The position numbers and the translations under genes were made by a program. A stretch of DNA of 64,000 nucleotides from Flectonema sp. DT1601 (taxonomy: Eukaryota > Euglenozoa > Diplonemea > Diplonemida > Diplonemidae), in contig OZ025793.1 of assembly GCA_964019425.1 (NCBI GenBank), positions 868,001 through 932,000 of the forward strand. The letters are read 5' to 3'. The notes under the pieces were generated by a model. That model did no database searches. It was not told where the DNA came from and saw only the letters and a program-made list of their open reading frames with translations. Every line of letters begins with the position of its first letter. Within the stretch, counting starts at the first letter, position 1. Shown here piece after piece: positions 19,834 through 33,431 of this stretch.

Positions 19834-19995
19834 GAATTCGATAGAGTGGGAAGTAACGGACTGGGAGCTTTTGGCTCCTGCCCTATTCCCGATGTAAACT
19901 TTCTTTTTATTTTTTTTTTTTTTTTTTAACAGGCCCAGAGGGCGACAATGACTGTTGCTGACCAAGGAATAATATTCAAATGAATTTTCGTTTCA
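19834..19995 (-). repeat. LINE terminal sequence T, truncated copy
   Basis: Reads GAATTCGATAGAGTGGG to AATTTTCGTTTC, the last ~160 bp of T in reverse. It then joins plus-oriented satellite, an orientation switch. Confidence 0.85.
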
Positions 19996-20641
19996 CTGTT
20001 TTTTTATCGATCAACTATGTCGTTCACTTACTATTTTCCGTCCTGGTCAAGACGCTAAACTGATTGTTTTTTTTTTAAAAATAAATAAAAAAGAATATTA
20101 AAAAAAAAAAAAAGAATAAACAATGTTATCATTGTTTTTTTATCGATCGACTATGTCGATTACCTTCTATTTTCCGTCCTGGTCAAGACGCTAAACTGAT
20201 TGTTTTTTTTTTCAAAATCAATAGAAAAGAATATTAAAAAAATATAAAAAAAAAGAATAAACAATGTTATCATTGTTTTTTTTTATCGTTCGACTTTGTC
20301 GACTAATTTCTATTTTCCGTCCTGGTCAAGACGCTAAACTGATTGTTTTTTTTTTTTAAACAAATAAAAAAGAACATAAAAAAATAAAAAAAAAGAATAA
20401 ACAATGTTATCACTGTTTTTATAACGATCGACTATGTCGTTCACTTACTATTTTCCGTCCAGGTCAAGACGCTAAACTGATTGTTTTTTTTTTTAAACAA
20501 ATAAAAAAGAATATTAAAAAAATAAAAAAATAAAAAAAAAGAATAAACAATGTTATCACTGTTTTTATAACGATCGACTATGTCGTTCACTTACTATTTT
20601 CCGTCCTGGTCAGGACGCTAAACTGATTGTTTTTTTTAAAA
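19996..20641 (+). repeat. Satellite array S2
   Basis: About five monomers in plus orientation, mostly type A with a divergent form ATAACGATCGACTATGTCGTT. It ends in AAACTGATTG and a T-run where the MITE fragment starts. Confidence 0.85.
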
Positions 20642-20808
20642 TACTGTAAAGGGAAATATTCTTGTGGGGAAAAACCCGCGAGTTTTTATTATTTTTTCTG
20701 AATCCGCAAGAATATTTCCCTGCAAACATACTTTTTTTCTAGCCATTTTTTTTGGTTCTTTTTTGTGAATAAAATATGTGTGCTATGAAGGAAAGTTTCA
20801 GCAAAAAT
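20642..20808. mobile_element. MITE, left part only
   Basis: Begins with TA then CTGTAAAGGGAAATATTC and matches the left ~170 bp of the complete MITE at 54,595. It stops at 20,808, exactly where LINE sequence T begins, so a LINE copy appears to have inserted into it. Confidence 0.8.
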
Positions 20809-20996
20809 GAATTCGATAGAGTGGGAAGTAACGGACTGGGAGCTTTTGGCTCCTGCCCTATTCCCGATGTAAACTTTCTTTTTATTTTTTTTTTTTTAAC
20901 AGGCCCAGAGGGCGACAATGACTGTTGCTGACCAAGGAATAATATTCAAATGAATTTTCGTTTCAAAGAAACGAACAGAATTAAGAGAGAGGCAGA

Positions 20997-21030
<34 letters not shown>

Positions 21031-21222
21031 AAAAAAAAAAAAAAATATGAAGAGGAAATAATCAAACATGAAAAAAATAAAAAAAAAAATAAAATATAAA
21101 TAAAAAACGTTGTATGAAAAAGGAAAAAAAAGAAGAAAAAAAAAAAAAAGACCAGAAAAGGAAAGAGAAAATGAAAAGGTATAATATTATTGTGGGGATA
21201 TGAGGATAGCAGGGAGATGCTC
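20809..21222 (-). repeat. LINE terminal sequence T, full copy
   Basis: Full ~414-bp T in reverse orientation (GAATTCGATAG... to ...GGGAGATGCTC), followed by minus-oriented satellite. Confidence 0.88.
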
Positions 21223-21356
21223 TTTTTTTTTTTTTTTTTTTTATTTATTATTTAAAAAAAAGGAAACAATCAGTTTAGCGTCTCGATCGGGACGGAAAAT
21301 AGAAATTAATCGACATAGTCGATCGATAGAAAAAAAAACAATGATAACATTGTTTA

Positions 21357-21391
<35 letters not shown>

Positions 21392-21984
21392 CTTTTAATT
21401 ATTTTAAAGAAAAAACAATCAGTTTAGCGTCTTGACCAGGACGGAAAATAGATAGTGATCGACATAGTCGATCGATAAAAAAACAATGATAACATTGTTT
21501 ATTCTTTTTTTTTTTTTTTTTAAATTCTTATTATTTATTTTTTAAAGAAAAAAAAACGGAAAATAAAAATTAGTCGACAAAGTCGAACGATAAAAAAAAA
21601 ACAATGATAGCATTGTTTATTCTTTTTTTTTTTGTTTTTTTTTTATATTCTTTTTTATTAATTTTGAAAAAAAAAACAATCAGTTTAGCGTCTTGACCAG
21701 GACGGAAAATAGAAAGTAATCGACATAGTCGATCGATAAAAAAACAATGATAACATTGTTTAATCTTTTTTTTTTTTTTTTTTAAATTCTTTTTATTTAT
21801 TTTTTAAAGAAAAAAAAACGGAAAGTAGAAATTAGTCGACAAAGTCGAACGGTAAAAAAACAATGATAACATTGTTTATTCTTTTTTTTTATTTTTTTTA
21901 TATTTTTTTTTTAATTAATTTTGAAAAAAAAAACAATCAGTTTAGCGTATTTTGAAAAAAAAAACAATCAGTTTAAACTTTTTT
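21223..21984 (-). repeat. Satellite array S3
   Basis: Minus-oriented monomers with CGTCTTGACCAGGACG and AACAATGATAACATTGTT. The end near 21,940-21,984 has a duplicated half-monomer (AACAATCAGTTTA twice) before the orientation change. Confidence 0.85.
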
Positions 21985-22448
21985 TTGTTAAAAAAAAAAA
22001 AAGTTTAAATAAGTTAAATTGAACATGTTAACTCAATTCCTCAATTCTTCCGTCATGGTCATGACATTCTTTTTCGTTTTTCTAATGCACAAGAGATACC
22101 ATCACTCATGAGATACCAACGCACATACGAGATACCAGCACTCCAGAGATACCGACACGCTAGAGATACCAAGTCACTTGAGATACCTCCTTGTAAATTA
22201 ATTCCCGGTATTTCAAATTTGAATTGATAGTGTCAACTCTGCTTGCTGCTCTTGTTCATGTGTTGTCTCCTGGAAGTGATCTTAACTCCTATAAAAAGAA
22301 AAAAAAAAAAAAAGAAATCAAAAAAGAAGAATTTTCAAACGAAGTTATAACAACCCCTACCACCCATTATGATCAATTCCGCTTGTTTTTTTTTTTTTTT
22401 AAAAACAAATAAAACAAATAAAAAAAAAAATTATAAAAGATCAAACAA
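21985..22448 (+). repeat. LINE tail module with GAGATACC repeats, plus orientation
   Basis: Matches 48,660-49,110 of the full element: AACATGTTAACTCAA, then six copies of GAGATACC spaced about 16-18 bp (22,092-22,190), then GATCTTAACTCCT and GATCAATTCCGCTTG. It is inverted relative to S3 and is cut by the next T copy at 22,449. Confidence 0.8.
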
Positions 22449-22849
22449 GAATTTCGATAAGTGGGAAGTAACGGACTGGGAGCTTTTGGCTCCTGCCCTA
22501 TTCCCGATGTAAACTTTCTTTTTATTTTTATTTTTTTTTTTAACAGGCCCAAAGGGCGACAATGATGGTTGCTGACCAAGGAATAATATTCAAATGAATT
22601 TTCGTTTCAAAGAAACGAACAGAATTGAGAGAGAGGCAGAGAAAAAAAAAAAAAAAAAAAAGAAAGAATAGAAAAAAAAAAATATGAAGAGGAAATTATC
22701 AAACATGAAAAAAAAAAAAAAAAAAAAAAATATAAATAAAAAACGTTGTATGAAAAAGGAAAAAAAGAAAAAAAAAGACCAGAAAAGGAAAGAGAAAATG
22801 AAAAGGTATAATATTATTGTGGGGATATGAGGATAGCAGGGAGATGCTC
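22449..22849 (-). repeat. LINE terminal sequence T, full copy
   Basis: Starts GAATTTCGATAAGTGGG and ends GGGAGATGCTC. The upstream flank AAAAGATCAAACAA is the start of a plus-oriented satellite, so it inserted head-on into a plus-oriented copy. Confidence 0.88.
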
Positions 22850-22987
22850 TTTTTTTTTTTTTTTTTTTTTTTTTATTTATTATTTAAAAAAAGGAAACAA
22901 TCAGTTTAGCGTCTCGATCAGGACGGAAAATAGAAATTAATCGACATAGTCGATCGATGGAAAAAAAACAATGATAACATTGTTTAT

Positions 22988-23024
<37 letters not shown>

Positions 23025-25769
23025 CTTTTAATTATTTTAAAGAAAAAACAATCAGTTTAGCGTCTTGACCAGGACGGAAAATAGAAAGTAATCGACATAG
23101 TCGATCGATAAAAAAAAAACAATGATAACATTGTTTATTCCTTTTTTTTTTTTTTTTTTTTTTGTTCTTTTCATTTATTTTTAAAGAAAAAACAATCAGT
23201 TTAGCGTCCTGACCAGGACGGAAAATTGAAAGTGATCGACATAGTCGATCGATAAAAAAACAATGATAACATTGATTAATCTTTTTTTTTTTTTTTTTTT
23301 TTTTTCTTTTTAACCTTTTAATTATTTTTTAAAGAAAAAACAATCAGTTTAGCGTCTTGACCAGGACGGAAAATAGAAAGTGATCGACATAGTCGATCGA
23401 TAAAAAACAATGATAACATTGTTTATTCTTTTTTTTTTTTTTTTTTTTTTTTTAATCCTTTTTATTATTTTAAAGAAAAAACAATCAGTTTAGCGTCTTG
23501 ACCAGGACGGAAAATAGAAAGTGATCGACATAGTCGATCGATAAAAAACAATGATAACATTGTTTATTCTTTTTTTTTTTTTTTTTTTTTTTTTAATCCT
23601 TTTTATTATTTTAAAGAAAAAACAATCAGTTTAGCGTCTTGACCAGGACGGAAAATAGAAAGTGATCGACATAGTCGATCGATAAAAAAACAATGATAAC
23701 ATTGTTTATTCTTTTTTTTTTTTTTTTTTTTAAATTCTTTTTATTTATTTTTAAAGAAAAAAAACGGAAAATAAAAATTAGTCGACAAAGTCGAACGATA
23801 AAAAAAAAACAATGATAACATTGTTTATTCTTTTTGTTTTTGTTTTTTTTTATATTCTTTTTTATTAATTTTGAAAAAAAAACAATCAGTTTAGCGTCTT
23901 GACCAGGACGGAAAATAGAAAGTAATCGACATAGTCGATCGATGAAAAAAAAACAATGATAACATTGTTTATTCTTTTTTTTTTTTTTTTTTTTTAAATT
24001 CTTTTTATTTATTTTTTAAAAAGAAAAAAAACGGAAAATAGAAATTAGTCAACAAAGTCGAACAATAAAAAAAAAAAACAATGATAACATTGTTTATTCT
24101 TTTTTTTTTATTTTTTTTTTATATTCTTTTTTATTAATTTTGAAAAAAAAACAATCAGTTTAGCGTCTTGACCAGGACGGAAAATAGAAAGTGATCGACA
24201 TAGTCGATCGATAAAAAAAAACAATGATAACATTGTTTAATCTTTTTTTTTTTTTTTATTTTTTTTTTAAATCCTTTTTATTATTTTTAAAGAAAAAACA
24301 ATCAGTTTAGCGTCTTGACCAGGACGAAAAATAGAAAGTGATCGACATAGTCGATCGATAAAATAAAAACAATGATAACATTGTTTATTCCTTTTTTCTT
24401 TTTTTTTTATTCTTTTTATTTATTTTTAAAGAAAAAACAATCAGTTTAGCGTCCTGACCAGGACGAAAAATAGAAAGTGATCGACATAGTCGATCGATAA
24501 AAAAACAATGATAACATTGTTTATTCTTCTTTTTTTGTTTTTTTTTTTTTTATTCTTTTTATTTATTTTTTAAAGAAAAAACAATCAGTTTAGCGTCTTG
24601 ACCAGGACGGAAAATAGAAATTAGTCGACAAAGTCGATCGATAACAAAACAATGATAACATTGTTTATTCTTTTTTTTTTTTTTTTTTCTTTTTTATTCT
24701 TTTTATTTATTTTTTAAAGAAAAAACAATCAGTTTAGCGTCCTGACCAGGACGGAAAATAGAAAGTAATCGACATAGTCGATCGATAAAAAAAAACAATG
24801 ATAACATTGTTTAATCTTTTTTTTTTTTTTTTTTTTTTATTCTTTTTATTTATTTAGAAAAAACAATCAGTTTAGCGTCTTGACCAGGACGGAAAATAGA
24901 AATTAGTCGACAAAGTCGATCGATAACAAAACAATGATAACATTGTTTATTCTTTTTTTTTTTTTTTTTTTTAAATTCTTTTTATTTATTTTTTAAGAGA
25001 AAAAAACGGAAAATAGAAATTAGTCGACAAAGTCGAACGATAAAAAAACAATGATAACATTGTTTATTCTTTTTTTTATTTTTTTTTTTTTATAATCTTT
25101 TTTATTAATTTTGAAAAAAAAAAAAACAATCAGTTTAGCGTCTTGACCAGGACGGAAAATAGAAAGTAATCGACATAGTCGATCGATAAAAAAACAATGA
25201 TAACATTGTTTATTCTTTTTTTTTTTTTTTTTTTTTTAAATTCTTTTTATTTATTTTTTAAGAGAAAAAAACGGAAAATAGAAATTAGTCGACAAAGTCG
25301 AACGATAAAAAAACAGTGATAACATTGTTTATTCTTTTTTTTATTTTTTTTTTTTTTATAATCTTTTTTATTAATTTTGAAAAAAAAAACAATCAGTTTA
25401 GCGTCCTGACCAGGACGGAAAATAGAAATTAGTCGACAAAGTCGATCGATAAAAAAACAATGATAACATTGTTTATTCTTTTTTTTTTTTTTTTTTTTTA
25501 AATTCTTTTTATTTATTTTTTAAGAGAAAAAAACGGAAAATAGAAATTAGTCGACAAAGTCGAACGATAAAAAAAACAATGATAACATTGTTTATTCTTT
25601 TTTTTATTTTTTTTTTTTTATATTCTTTTTTATTAATTTTGAAAAAAAAAAAAAAAAAAAACAATCAGTTTAGCGTCTTGACCAGGACGGAAAATAGAAA
25701 GTAATCGACATAGTCGATCGATAAAAAAACAATGATAACATTGTTTATTCTTTTTTTTTTTTTTTTTTT
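22850..25769 (-). repeat. Satellite array S4 (minus part)
   Basis: About 22 minus-oriented monomers, A and B types alternating in the later part and A-only in the part nearest T. Variation is almost all in homopolymer length. Confidence 0.88.
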
Positions 25770-26397
25770 TATCATTGTTTTTTTTTATCGATCGACTCTG
25801 TCGACTAATTTCTATTTTCCGTTTTTTTTCTTTAAATAAAAAATAAATAAAAAGAATTTAAAAAAAAAAAAAAAAAAGATTAAACAATGTTATCATTGTT
25901 TTTTTATCGATCGACTATGTCGATTACTTTCTATTTTCCGTCCTGGTCAAGACGCTAAACTGATTGTTTTTTTTCAAAATTAATAAAAAAGATTATAAAA
26001 AAAAAAATAAAAAAAAAAAGAATAAACAATGTTATCATTATTTTTTCTATCGTTCGACTTTGTCGACTAATTTCTATTTTCCGTTTTTTTTCTTTAAAAA
26101 TAAATAAAAAGAATTTAAAAAACAAAAAAAGAATAAACAATGTTATCATTTTTTTTTTTATCGATCGACTATGTCGATCACTTTCTATTTTCCGTCCTGG
26201 TCAAGACGCTAAACTGATTGTTTTTTTTTTTCAAAATTAAAAAAGAATATAAAAAAAAAAAAATAAAAAAAAAAAAAGAATAAACAATGTTATCATTGTT
26301 TTTTTTATCGATCGACTCTGTCGACTAATTTCTATTTTCTTTTTTTTCTTTAAAAAATAAATAAAAAGAATTTAAAAAAAAAAAAAAAAAAAGAATA
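25770..26397 (+). repeat. Satellite array S4 (inverted, plus part)
   Basis: At about 25,770 the array flips within a T-run (TTTTTATCATTGTTTTTTTT), so the two parts form a large inverted repeat. It ends AAAAAAGAATA where the next T begins. Confidence 0.85.
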
Positions 26398-26794
26398 GAA
26401 TTTCGATAAGTGGGAAGTAACGGACTGGGAGCTTTTGGCTCCTGCCCTATTCCCGACGTAAACTTTCTTTTTATTTTTTTTTTTTTTTTAACAGGCCCAA
26501 AGGGCGACAATGATGGTTGCTGACCAAGGAATAATATTCAAATGAATTTTCGTTTCAAAGAAACGAACAGAATTAAGAGAGAGGTAGAGAAAAAAAAAAA
26601 AAAAAAAAAAAAGAAAGAATAGAAAAAAAATATGAAGAGGAAATAATCAAACATGAAAAAAAAAAAAAAAAATAAAATATAAATAAAAAACGTTGTATGA
26701 AAAAGGAAAAAAAGAAAAAAAAAAAGACCAGAAAAGGAAAGAGAAAATGAAAAGGTATAATATTATTGTGGGGATATGAGGATAGCAGGGAGAT

Positions 26795-26798
<4 letters not shown>
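26398..26798 (-). repeat. LINE terminal sequence T, full copy
   Basis: GAATTTCGATAAGTGGG to GGGAGATGCTC. Its flank AAAAAAGAATA is identical to the flank of the T copy at 34,179. Confidence 0.88.
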
Positions 26799-26832
<34 letters not shown>

Positions 26833-27509
26833 TTATTATTTAAAAAAAGGAAACAATCAGTTTAGCGTCTCGATCAGGACGGAAAATAGAAATTAATCGA
26901 CATAGTCGATCGATAGAAAAAAAACAATGATAACATTGTTTATTCCTTTTTTTTTTTTTTTTTTTTATTCTTTTTATTTATTTTTAAAGAAAAAACAATC
27001 AGTTTAGCGTCCTGACCAGGACGGAAAATTGAAAGTGATCCACATAGTCGATCGATAGAAAAAAGACAATGATAACATTGTTTATTCTTTTTTTTTTTTT
27101 TTTTTTTTTTTTAAATCCTTTTAATTATTTTAAAGAAAAAACAATCAGTTTAGCGTCTTGACCAGGACGGAAAATAGAAAGTGATCGACATAGTCGATCG
27201 ATAAAAAACAATGATAACATTGTTTATTCCTTTTTTTTTTCTTTTTTTTTTATTCTTTTTATTTATTTTTAAAGAAAAAACAATCAGTTTAGCGTCCTGA
27301 CCAGGACGGAAAATAGAAAGTAATCGACATAGTCGATCGATAAAAAAAAAACAATGATAACATTGTTTATTCCTTTTTTTTTTCTTTTTTTTTATTCTTT
27401 TTATTTATTTTTAAAGAAAAAACAATCAGTTTAGCGTCCTGACCAGGACGGAAAATTGAAAGTGATCGACATAGTCGATCGATAAAAAAACAATGATAAC
27501 ATTGTTTAT

Positions 27510-27540
<31 letters not shown>

Positions 27541-28314
27541 CCTTTTAATTATTTTTTAAAGAAAAAACAATCAGTTTAGCGTCTTGACCAGGACGGAAAA
27601 TAGAAAGTGATCGACATAGTCGATCGATAAAAAACAATGATAACATTGTTTATTCTTTTTTTTTTTTTTTTTTTTTTTTAATCCTTTTTATTATTTTAAA
27701 GAAAAAACAATCAGTTTAGCGTCTTGACCAGGACGGAAAATAGAAAGTGATCGACATAGTCGATCGATAAAAAAACAATGATAACATTGTTTATTCTTTT
27801 TTTTTTTTTTTTTTTAAATTCTTTTTATTTATTTTTAAAGAAAAAAAACGGAAAATAAAAATTAGTCGACAAAGTCGAACGATAAAAAAAAACAATGATA
27901 ACATTGTTTATTCTTTTTTTTTTTGTTTTTTTTTATATTCTTTTTTATTAATTTTGAAAAAAAAACAATCAGTTTAGCGTCTTGACCAGGACGGAAAATA
28001 GAAAGTAATCGACATAGTCGATCGATAAAAAAAACAATGATAACATTGTTTACTCTTTTTTTTTTTTTTTTTTAAATTCTTTTTATTTTAAAAAGAAAAA
28101 AAACGGAAAATAGAAATTAGTCAACAAAGTCGAACGATAAAAAAAAAAACAATGATAACATTGTTTATTCTTTTTTTTTTATTTTTTTTTTTATATTCTT
28201 TTTTATTAATTTTGAAAAAAAAAACAATCAGTTTAGCGTCTTGACCAGGACGGAAAATAGAAAGTGATCGACATAGTCGATCGATAAAAAAAAAACAATG
28301 ATAACATTGTTTAT

Positions 28315-28351
<37 letters not shown>

Positions 28352-29425
28352 CTTTTTTTTTTTTTAAAGAAAAAACAATCAGTTTAGCGTCTTGACCAGG
28401 ACGGAAAATAGAAAGTAATCGACATAGTCGATCGATAAAAAAAACAATGATAACATTGTTTATTCTTTTTTTTTTTTTTTTTAAATCTTTTTATTTATTT
28501 TTTAAAAAGAAAAAAAAAAAACGGAAAATAGAAATTAGTCAACAACGTCGAACGATAAAAAAAAAAACAATGATAACATTGTTTATTCTTTTTTTTTTTA
28601 TTTTTTTTTGTATTCTTTTTTATTAATTTTGAAAAAAAAACAATCAGTTTTGCGTCTTGACCAGGACGGAAAATAGAAAGTGATCGACATAGTCGATCGA
28701 TAAAAAAACAATGATAACATTGTTTATTCTTTTTTTTTTTTTTTTTTTTTTTAAATCCTTTTTATTATTTTTAAAGAAAAAACAATCAGTTTAGCGTCTT
28801 GACCAGGACGAAAAATAGAAAGTGATCGACATAGTCGATCGATAAAAAAACAATGATAACATTGTTTATTCTTTTTTTTTTTTTTCTTCTTTTTTTTAAA
28901 TCCTTCTTTTTATTTTTTAAAGAAAAAACAATCAGTTTAGCGTCTTGACCAGGACGGAAAATAGAAAGTAATCGACATAGTCGATCGATAAAATAAAAAC
29001 AATGATAACATTGTTTATTCCTTTTTTTTTTTTTTTTATTCTTTTTATTTATTTTTAAAGAAAAAAACGGAAAATAGAAAGTAATCGACATAGTCGATCG
29101 ATAAAAAAACAATGATAACATTGTTTATTCTTTTTTTTTTTTTTTTTTTTTTAAATTCTTTTTATTTATTTTTTAAGAAAAAAACGGAGAATAGAAATTA
29201 GTCGACAAAGTCGAACGATAAAAAAACAATGATAACATTGTTTATTCTTTTTTTTATTTTTTTTTTTATATTCTTTTTTATTAATTTTGAAAAAAAAAAA
29301 AAAACAATCAGTTTAGCGTCTTGACCAGGACGGAAAATAGAAAGTAATCGACATAGTCGATCGATAAAAATACAATGATAACATTGTTTAATCTTTTATA
29401 ATTTTTTATTTTTTTTTTTGTTTTA
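26799..29425 (-). repeat. Satellite array S5
   Basis: About 20 minus-oriented monomers. The first ~1.8 kb is nearly identical, monomer by monomer, to S6, including rare variants such as GTGATCCACATAG and AAAAAAGACAATG. Confidence 0.9.
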
Positions 29426-30335
29426 AAAAAAAAAAAAAAAAACAAGCGGAATTGATCATAATGGGTGGTAGGGGTTGTTATAACTTCGTTTGAAAATTCT
29501 TCTTTTTTGATTTCTTTTTTTTTTTCTTTTTACAGGAGTTAAGATCACTTTCAGGAGACAACACATTAACAAGAGCAGCAAGCAGAGTTGACACTATCAA
29601 TTCAAATTTGAAATACCGGGAATTAATTTACAAGGAGGTATCTCAAGTGACTTGGTATCTCTAGCGTGTCGGTATCTCTGGAGTGCTGGTATCTCGTATG
29701 TGCGTTGGTATCTCATGAGTGATGGTATCTCTTGTGCATTAGAGAAACGAAAAAGAATGTCATGACCATGACGGAAGAATTGAGGAATTGAGTTAACATG
29801 TTCAATTTAACTTATTTAAACTTTTTTTTTTTTTTTAACAGACCGTAACTATTTGAAAATAAAATGTAGATGGGAAACAGTGAAAAGTAAAATGGATGAT
29901 AAAATTAAATGAGAAATATGACATAACAGACCAGATAGAGAGTATTAAAAGGAAATTGAAAAGGAAAAGAGAAACTAGGTTAACACTTATTTAAAATTAA
30001 GACCGGTTAGTCAGTTTAAGGTCTTGACTAGGACCAACAAAAAAGAAAGAAAAAAAAATTTAACGATCAAGCTGAGCTGATCTTGTTTTTATTACAAATA
30101 GGGGAGCGGGAGGGATGGAAGGAATAGAGGAAAAAAAAAAGAAAAGGTTGATCAATTGGATCTGATCGTCGAGAAGAGGAAATTTTTTTAAAGGTTGATC
30201 GGTATAGCCGATCGTTGAGAAAAATAAACAGATATAAATACAATCAGTTTAAATTAAAAAAAGAAAAAAAGATTAACGATCAAGCTGAGCTGATCTTGTT
30301 TTTATTACAAATAGGGGAGCGGGAGGGATGGAGCT
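29426..30335 (-). repeat. LINE tail module (GAGATACC and GATCGATC segments), minus orientation
   Basis: Reverse complement of part of 48,100-49,040: AAGCGGAATTGATCATAATG, the GAGATACC series as GGTATCTC (29,637-29,735), AAGGTCTTGACTAGGACC, and two GATCAAGCTGAGCTGATC segments. It is cut at 30,335 where another T starts; both copies are in the same orientation, a tandem arrangement. Confidence 0.85.
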
Positions 30336-30732
30336 GAATTTCGATAAGTGGGAAGTAACGGACTGGGAGCTTTTGGCTCCTGCCCTATTCCCGACGTAAA
30401 CTTTCTTTTTATTTTTTTTTTTTTTTTAACAGGCCCAAAGGGCGACAATGATGGTTGCTGACCAAGGAATAATATTCAAATGAATTTTCGTTTCAAAGAA
30501 ACGAACAGAATTAAGAGAGAGGTAGAGAAAAAAAAAAAAAAAAAAAAAAAGAAAGAATAGAAAAAAAATATGAAGAGGAAATAATCAAACATGAAAAAAA
30601 AAAAAAAAAATAAAATATAAATAAAAAACGTTGTATGAAAAAGGAAAAAAAGAAAAAAAAAAAGACCAGAAAAGGAAAGAGAAAATGAAAAGGTATAATA
30701 TTATTGTGGGGATATGAGGATAGCAGGGAGAT

Positions 30733-30736
<4 letters not shown>
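30336..30736 (-). repeat. LINE terminal sequence T, full copy
   Basis: Nearly identical to the copy at 26,398. It begins GAATTTCGATAAG after GGATGGAGCT. Confidence 0.88.
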
Positions 30737-30770
<34 letters not shown>

Positions 30771-31023
30771 TTATTATTTAAAAAAAGGAAACAATCAGTT
30801 TAGCGTCTCGATCAGGACGGAAAATAGAAATTAATCGACATAGTCGATCGATAGAAAAAAAACAATGATAACATTGTTTATTCCTTTTTTTTTTTTTTTT
30901 TTTTATTCTTTTTATTTATTTTTAAAGAAAAAACAATCAGTTTAGCGTCCTGACCAGGACGGAAAATTGAAAGTGATCCACATAGTCGATCGATAGAAAA
31001 AAGACAATGATAACATTGTTTAT

Positions 31024-31056
<33 letters not shown>

Positions 31057-31448
31057 CTTTTAATTATTTTAAAGAAAAAACAATCAGTTTAGCGTCTTGA
31101 CCAGGACGGAAAATAGAAAGTGATCGACATAGTCGATCGATAAAAAACAATGATAACATTGTTTATTCCTTTTTTTTTTCTTTTTTTTTTATTCTTTTTA
31201 TTTATTTTTAAAGAAAAAACAATCAGTTTAGCGTCCTGACCAGGACGGAAAATAGAAAGTAATCGACATAGTCGATCGATAAAAAAAAAACAATGATAAC
31301 ATTGTTTATTCCTTTTTTTTTTCTTTTTTTTTATTCTTTTTATTTATTTTTAAAGAAAAAACAATCAGTTTAGCGTCCTGACCAGGACGGAAAATTGAAA
31401 GTGATCGACATAGTCGATCGATAAAAAAACAATGATAACATTGTTTAT

Positions 31449-31479
<31 letters not shown>

Positions 31480-32253
31480 CCTTTTAATTATTTTTTAAAG
31501 AAAAAACAATCAGTTTAGCGTCTTGACCAGGACGGAAAATAGAAAGTGATCGACATAGTCGATCGATAAAAAACAATGATAACATTGTTTATTCTTTTTT
31601 TTTTTTTTTTTTTTTTTTAATCCTTTTTATTATTTTAAAGAAAAAACAATCAGTTTAGCGTCTTGACCAGGACGGAAAATAGAAAGTGATCGACATAGTC
31701 GATCGATAAAAAAACAATGATAACATTGTTTATTCTTTTTTTTTTTTTTTTTTTAAATTCTTTTTATTTATTTTTAAAGAAAAAAAACGGAAAATAAAAA
31801 TTAGTCGACAAAGTCGAACGATAAAAAAAAACAATGATAACATTGTTTATTCTTTTTTTTTTTGTTTTTTTTTATATTCTTTTTTATTAATTTTGAAAAA
31901 AAAACAATCAGTTTAGCGTCTTGACCAGGACGGAAAATAGAAAGTAATCGACATAGTCGATCGATAAAAAAAACAATGATAACATTGTTTACTCTTTTTT
32001 TTTTTTTTTTTTAAATTCTTTTTATTTTAAAAAGAAAAAAAACGGAAAATAGAAATTAGTCAACAAAGTCGAACGATAAAAAAAAAAACAATGATAACAT
32101 TGTTTATTCTTTTTTTTTTATTTTTTTTTTTATATTCTTTTTTATTAATTTTGAAAAAAAAAACAATCAGTTTAGCGTCTTGACCAGGACGGAAAATAGA
32201 AAGTGATCGACATAGTCGATCGATAAAAAAAAAACAATGATAACATTGTTTAT

Positions 32254-32290
<37 letters not shown>

Positions 32291-32588
32291 CTTTTTTTTT
32301 TTTTAAAGAAAAAACAATCAGTTTAGCGTCTTGACCAGGACGGAAAATAGAAAGTAATCGACATAGTCGATCGATAAAAAAAACAATGATAACATTGTTT
32401 ATTCTTTTTTTTTTTTTTTTTAAATCTTTTTATTTATTTTTTAAAAAGAAAAAAAAAAAACGGAAAATAGAAATTAGTCAACAACGTCGAACGATAAAAA
32501 AAAAAACAATGATAACATTGTTTATTCTTTTTTTTTTTATTTTTTTTTGTATTCTTTTTTATTAATTTTGAAAAAAAAACAATCAGTT
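30737..32588 (-). repeat. Satellite array S6
   Basis: About 14 minus monomers, a near-copy of the first part of S5 (offset about 3.94 kb). It leaves the shared sequence at AATCAGTTTT (~32,587). Confidence 0.9.
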
Positions 32589-33431
32589 TTAGGAATAGAG
32601 GAAAAAAAAAGAAAAGGTTGATCAATTGGATCTGATCGTCGAGAAGAAGAAATTATTTTAAAGGTTGATCGGTATAGCCGATCGTCGAGAAAAATAAACA
32701 GATATAAATACAATCAGTTTAAATTAAAAAAAGAAAAAAAGATTAACGATCAAGCTGAGCTGATCTTGTTTTTATTTAAAATTAGGGGAGCGGGAGGGAT
32801 GGAAGGAATAAAGGAAAAAAAAAAAAAAAAAAGGTCGATCAATTGGATCTGATCGTCGAGAAGAAGAAAACAATTATTTATAAAAAAAAAATGGTCGGTA
32901 TAGCCGATCGTTGAGAAAAGAACAGATATAAATACAATCGGTTTTGGTGATCGACGAGTGGAGCGATCACTTGACAAGAAGGAAAAAGAAAGGACCGATT
33001 AATTGGGGCTTTGATTGTATTCCCAAGGCATGTTTTTTTTTTTTTTTTTTTTATTATTCATTTACATTATTATTTTTTTTTTTTTTTTTTAAATTAATAA
33101 TCACATTTTGTTCAAAAATATTTCATATTAGAGTAAAAGAAAAAGAAAAAAAGAAATAAGAGAAAAAAAAAAAAAAAAAAAACCATTGCTGGCCCCCTCA
33201 CCACTCATAGAGGATGAGGAGGCCAGTAAGGCGTCACTCAAATCTATGCCAAGCCTTGGGAACTTGGATTGGGGTTTAGACCATTTATAATTAACAATTA
33301 ACAATTAACCTGATTAACGTTATGATCTGACGGACATAAACATATCGATAAAATAATACAAACAAAAACGAACAATAAATAATAAATAAGCTAAAAAACT
33401 AACTAAACAAAGTGATGTGAAAGTAAGGAAA
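32589..33431 (-). repeat. LINE tail, ORF-proximal part, minus orientation
   Basis: Reverse complement of 47,474-48,140: GATCGACGAGTGGAGCGATC, the CATGCCTTGGGAATAC block (32,999-33,031 region), GGCCAGTAAGGCGTCACTCA, and the stretch up to the ORF2 stop region. It lacks the GAGATACC part, removed by a deletion between 32,588 and 32,589. Confidence 0.82.

Noticed and set aside
28786-29121. Frames within satellite arrays (here and at 21.2, 32.4, 37.7, 39.6, 49.0, 50.9 and 52.7 kb)
   Set aside because: They encode the repeated monomer itself (phrases such as IDRLCRLLSIFRPGQD), change with homopolymer length, and have no independent support.
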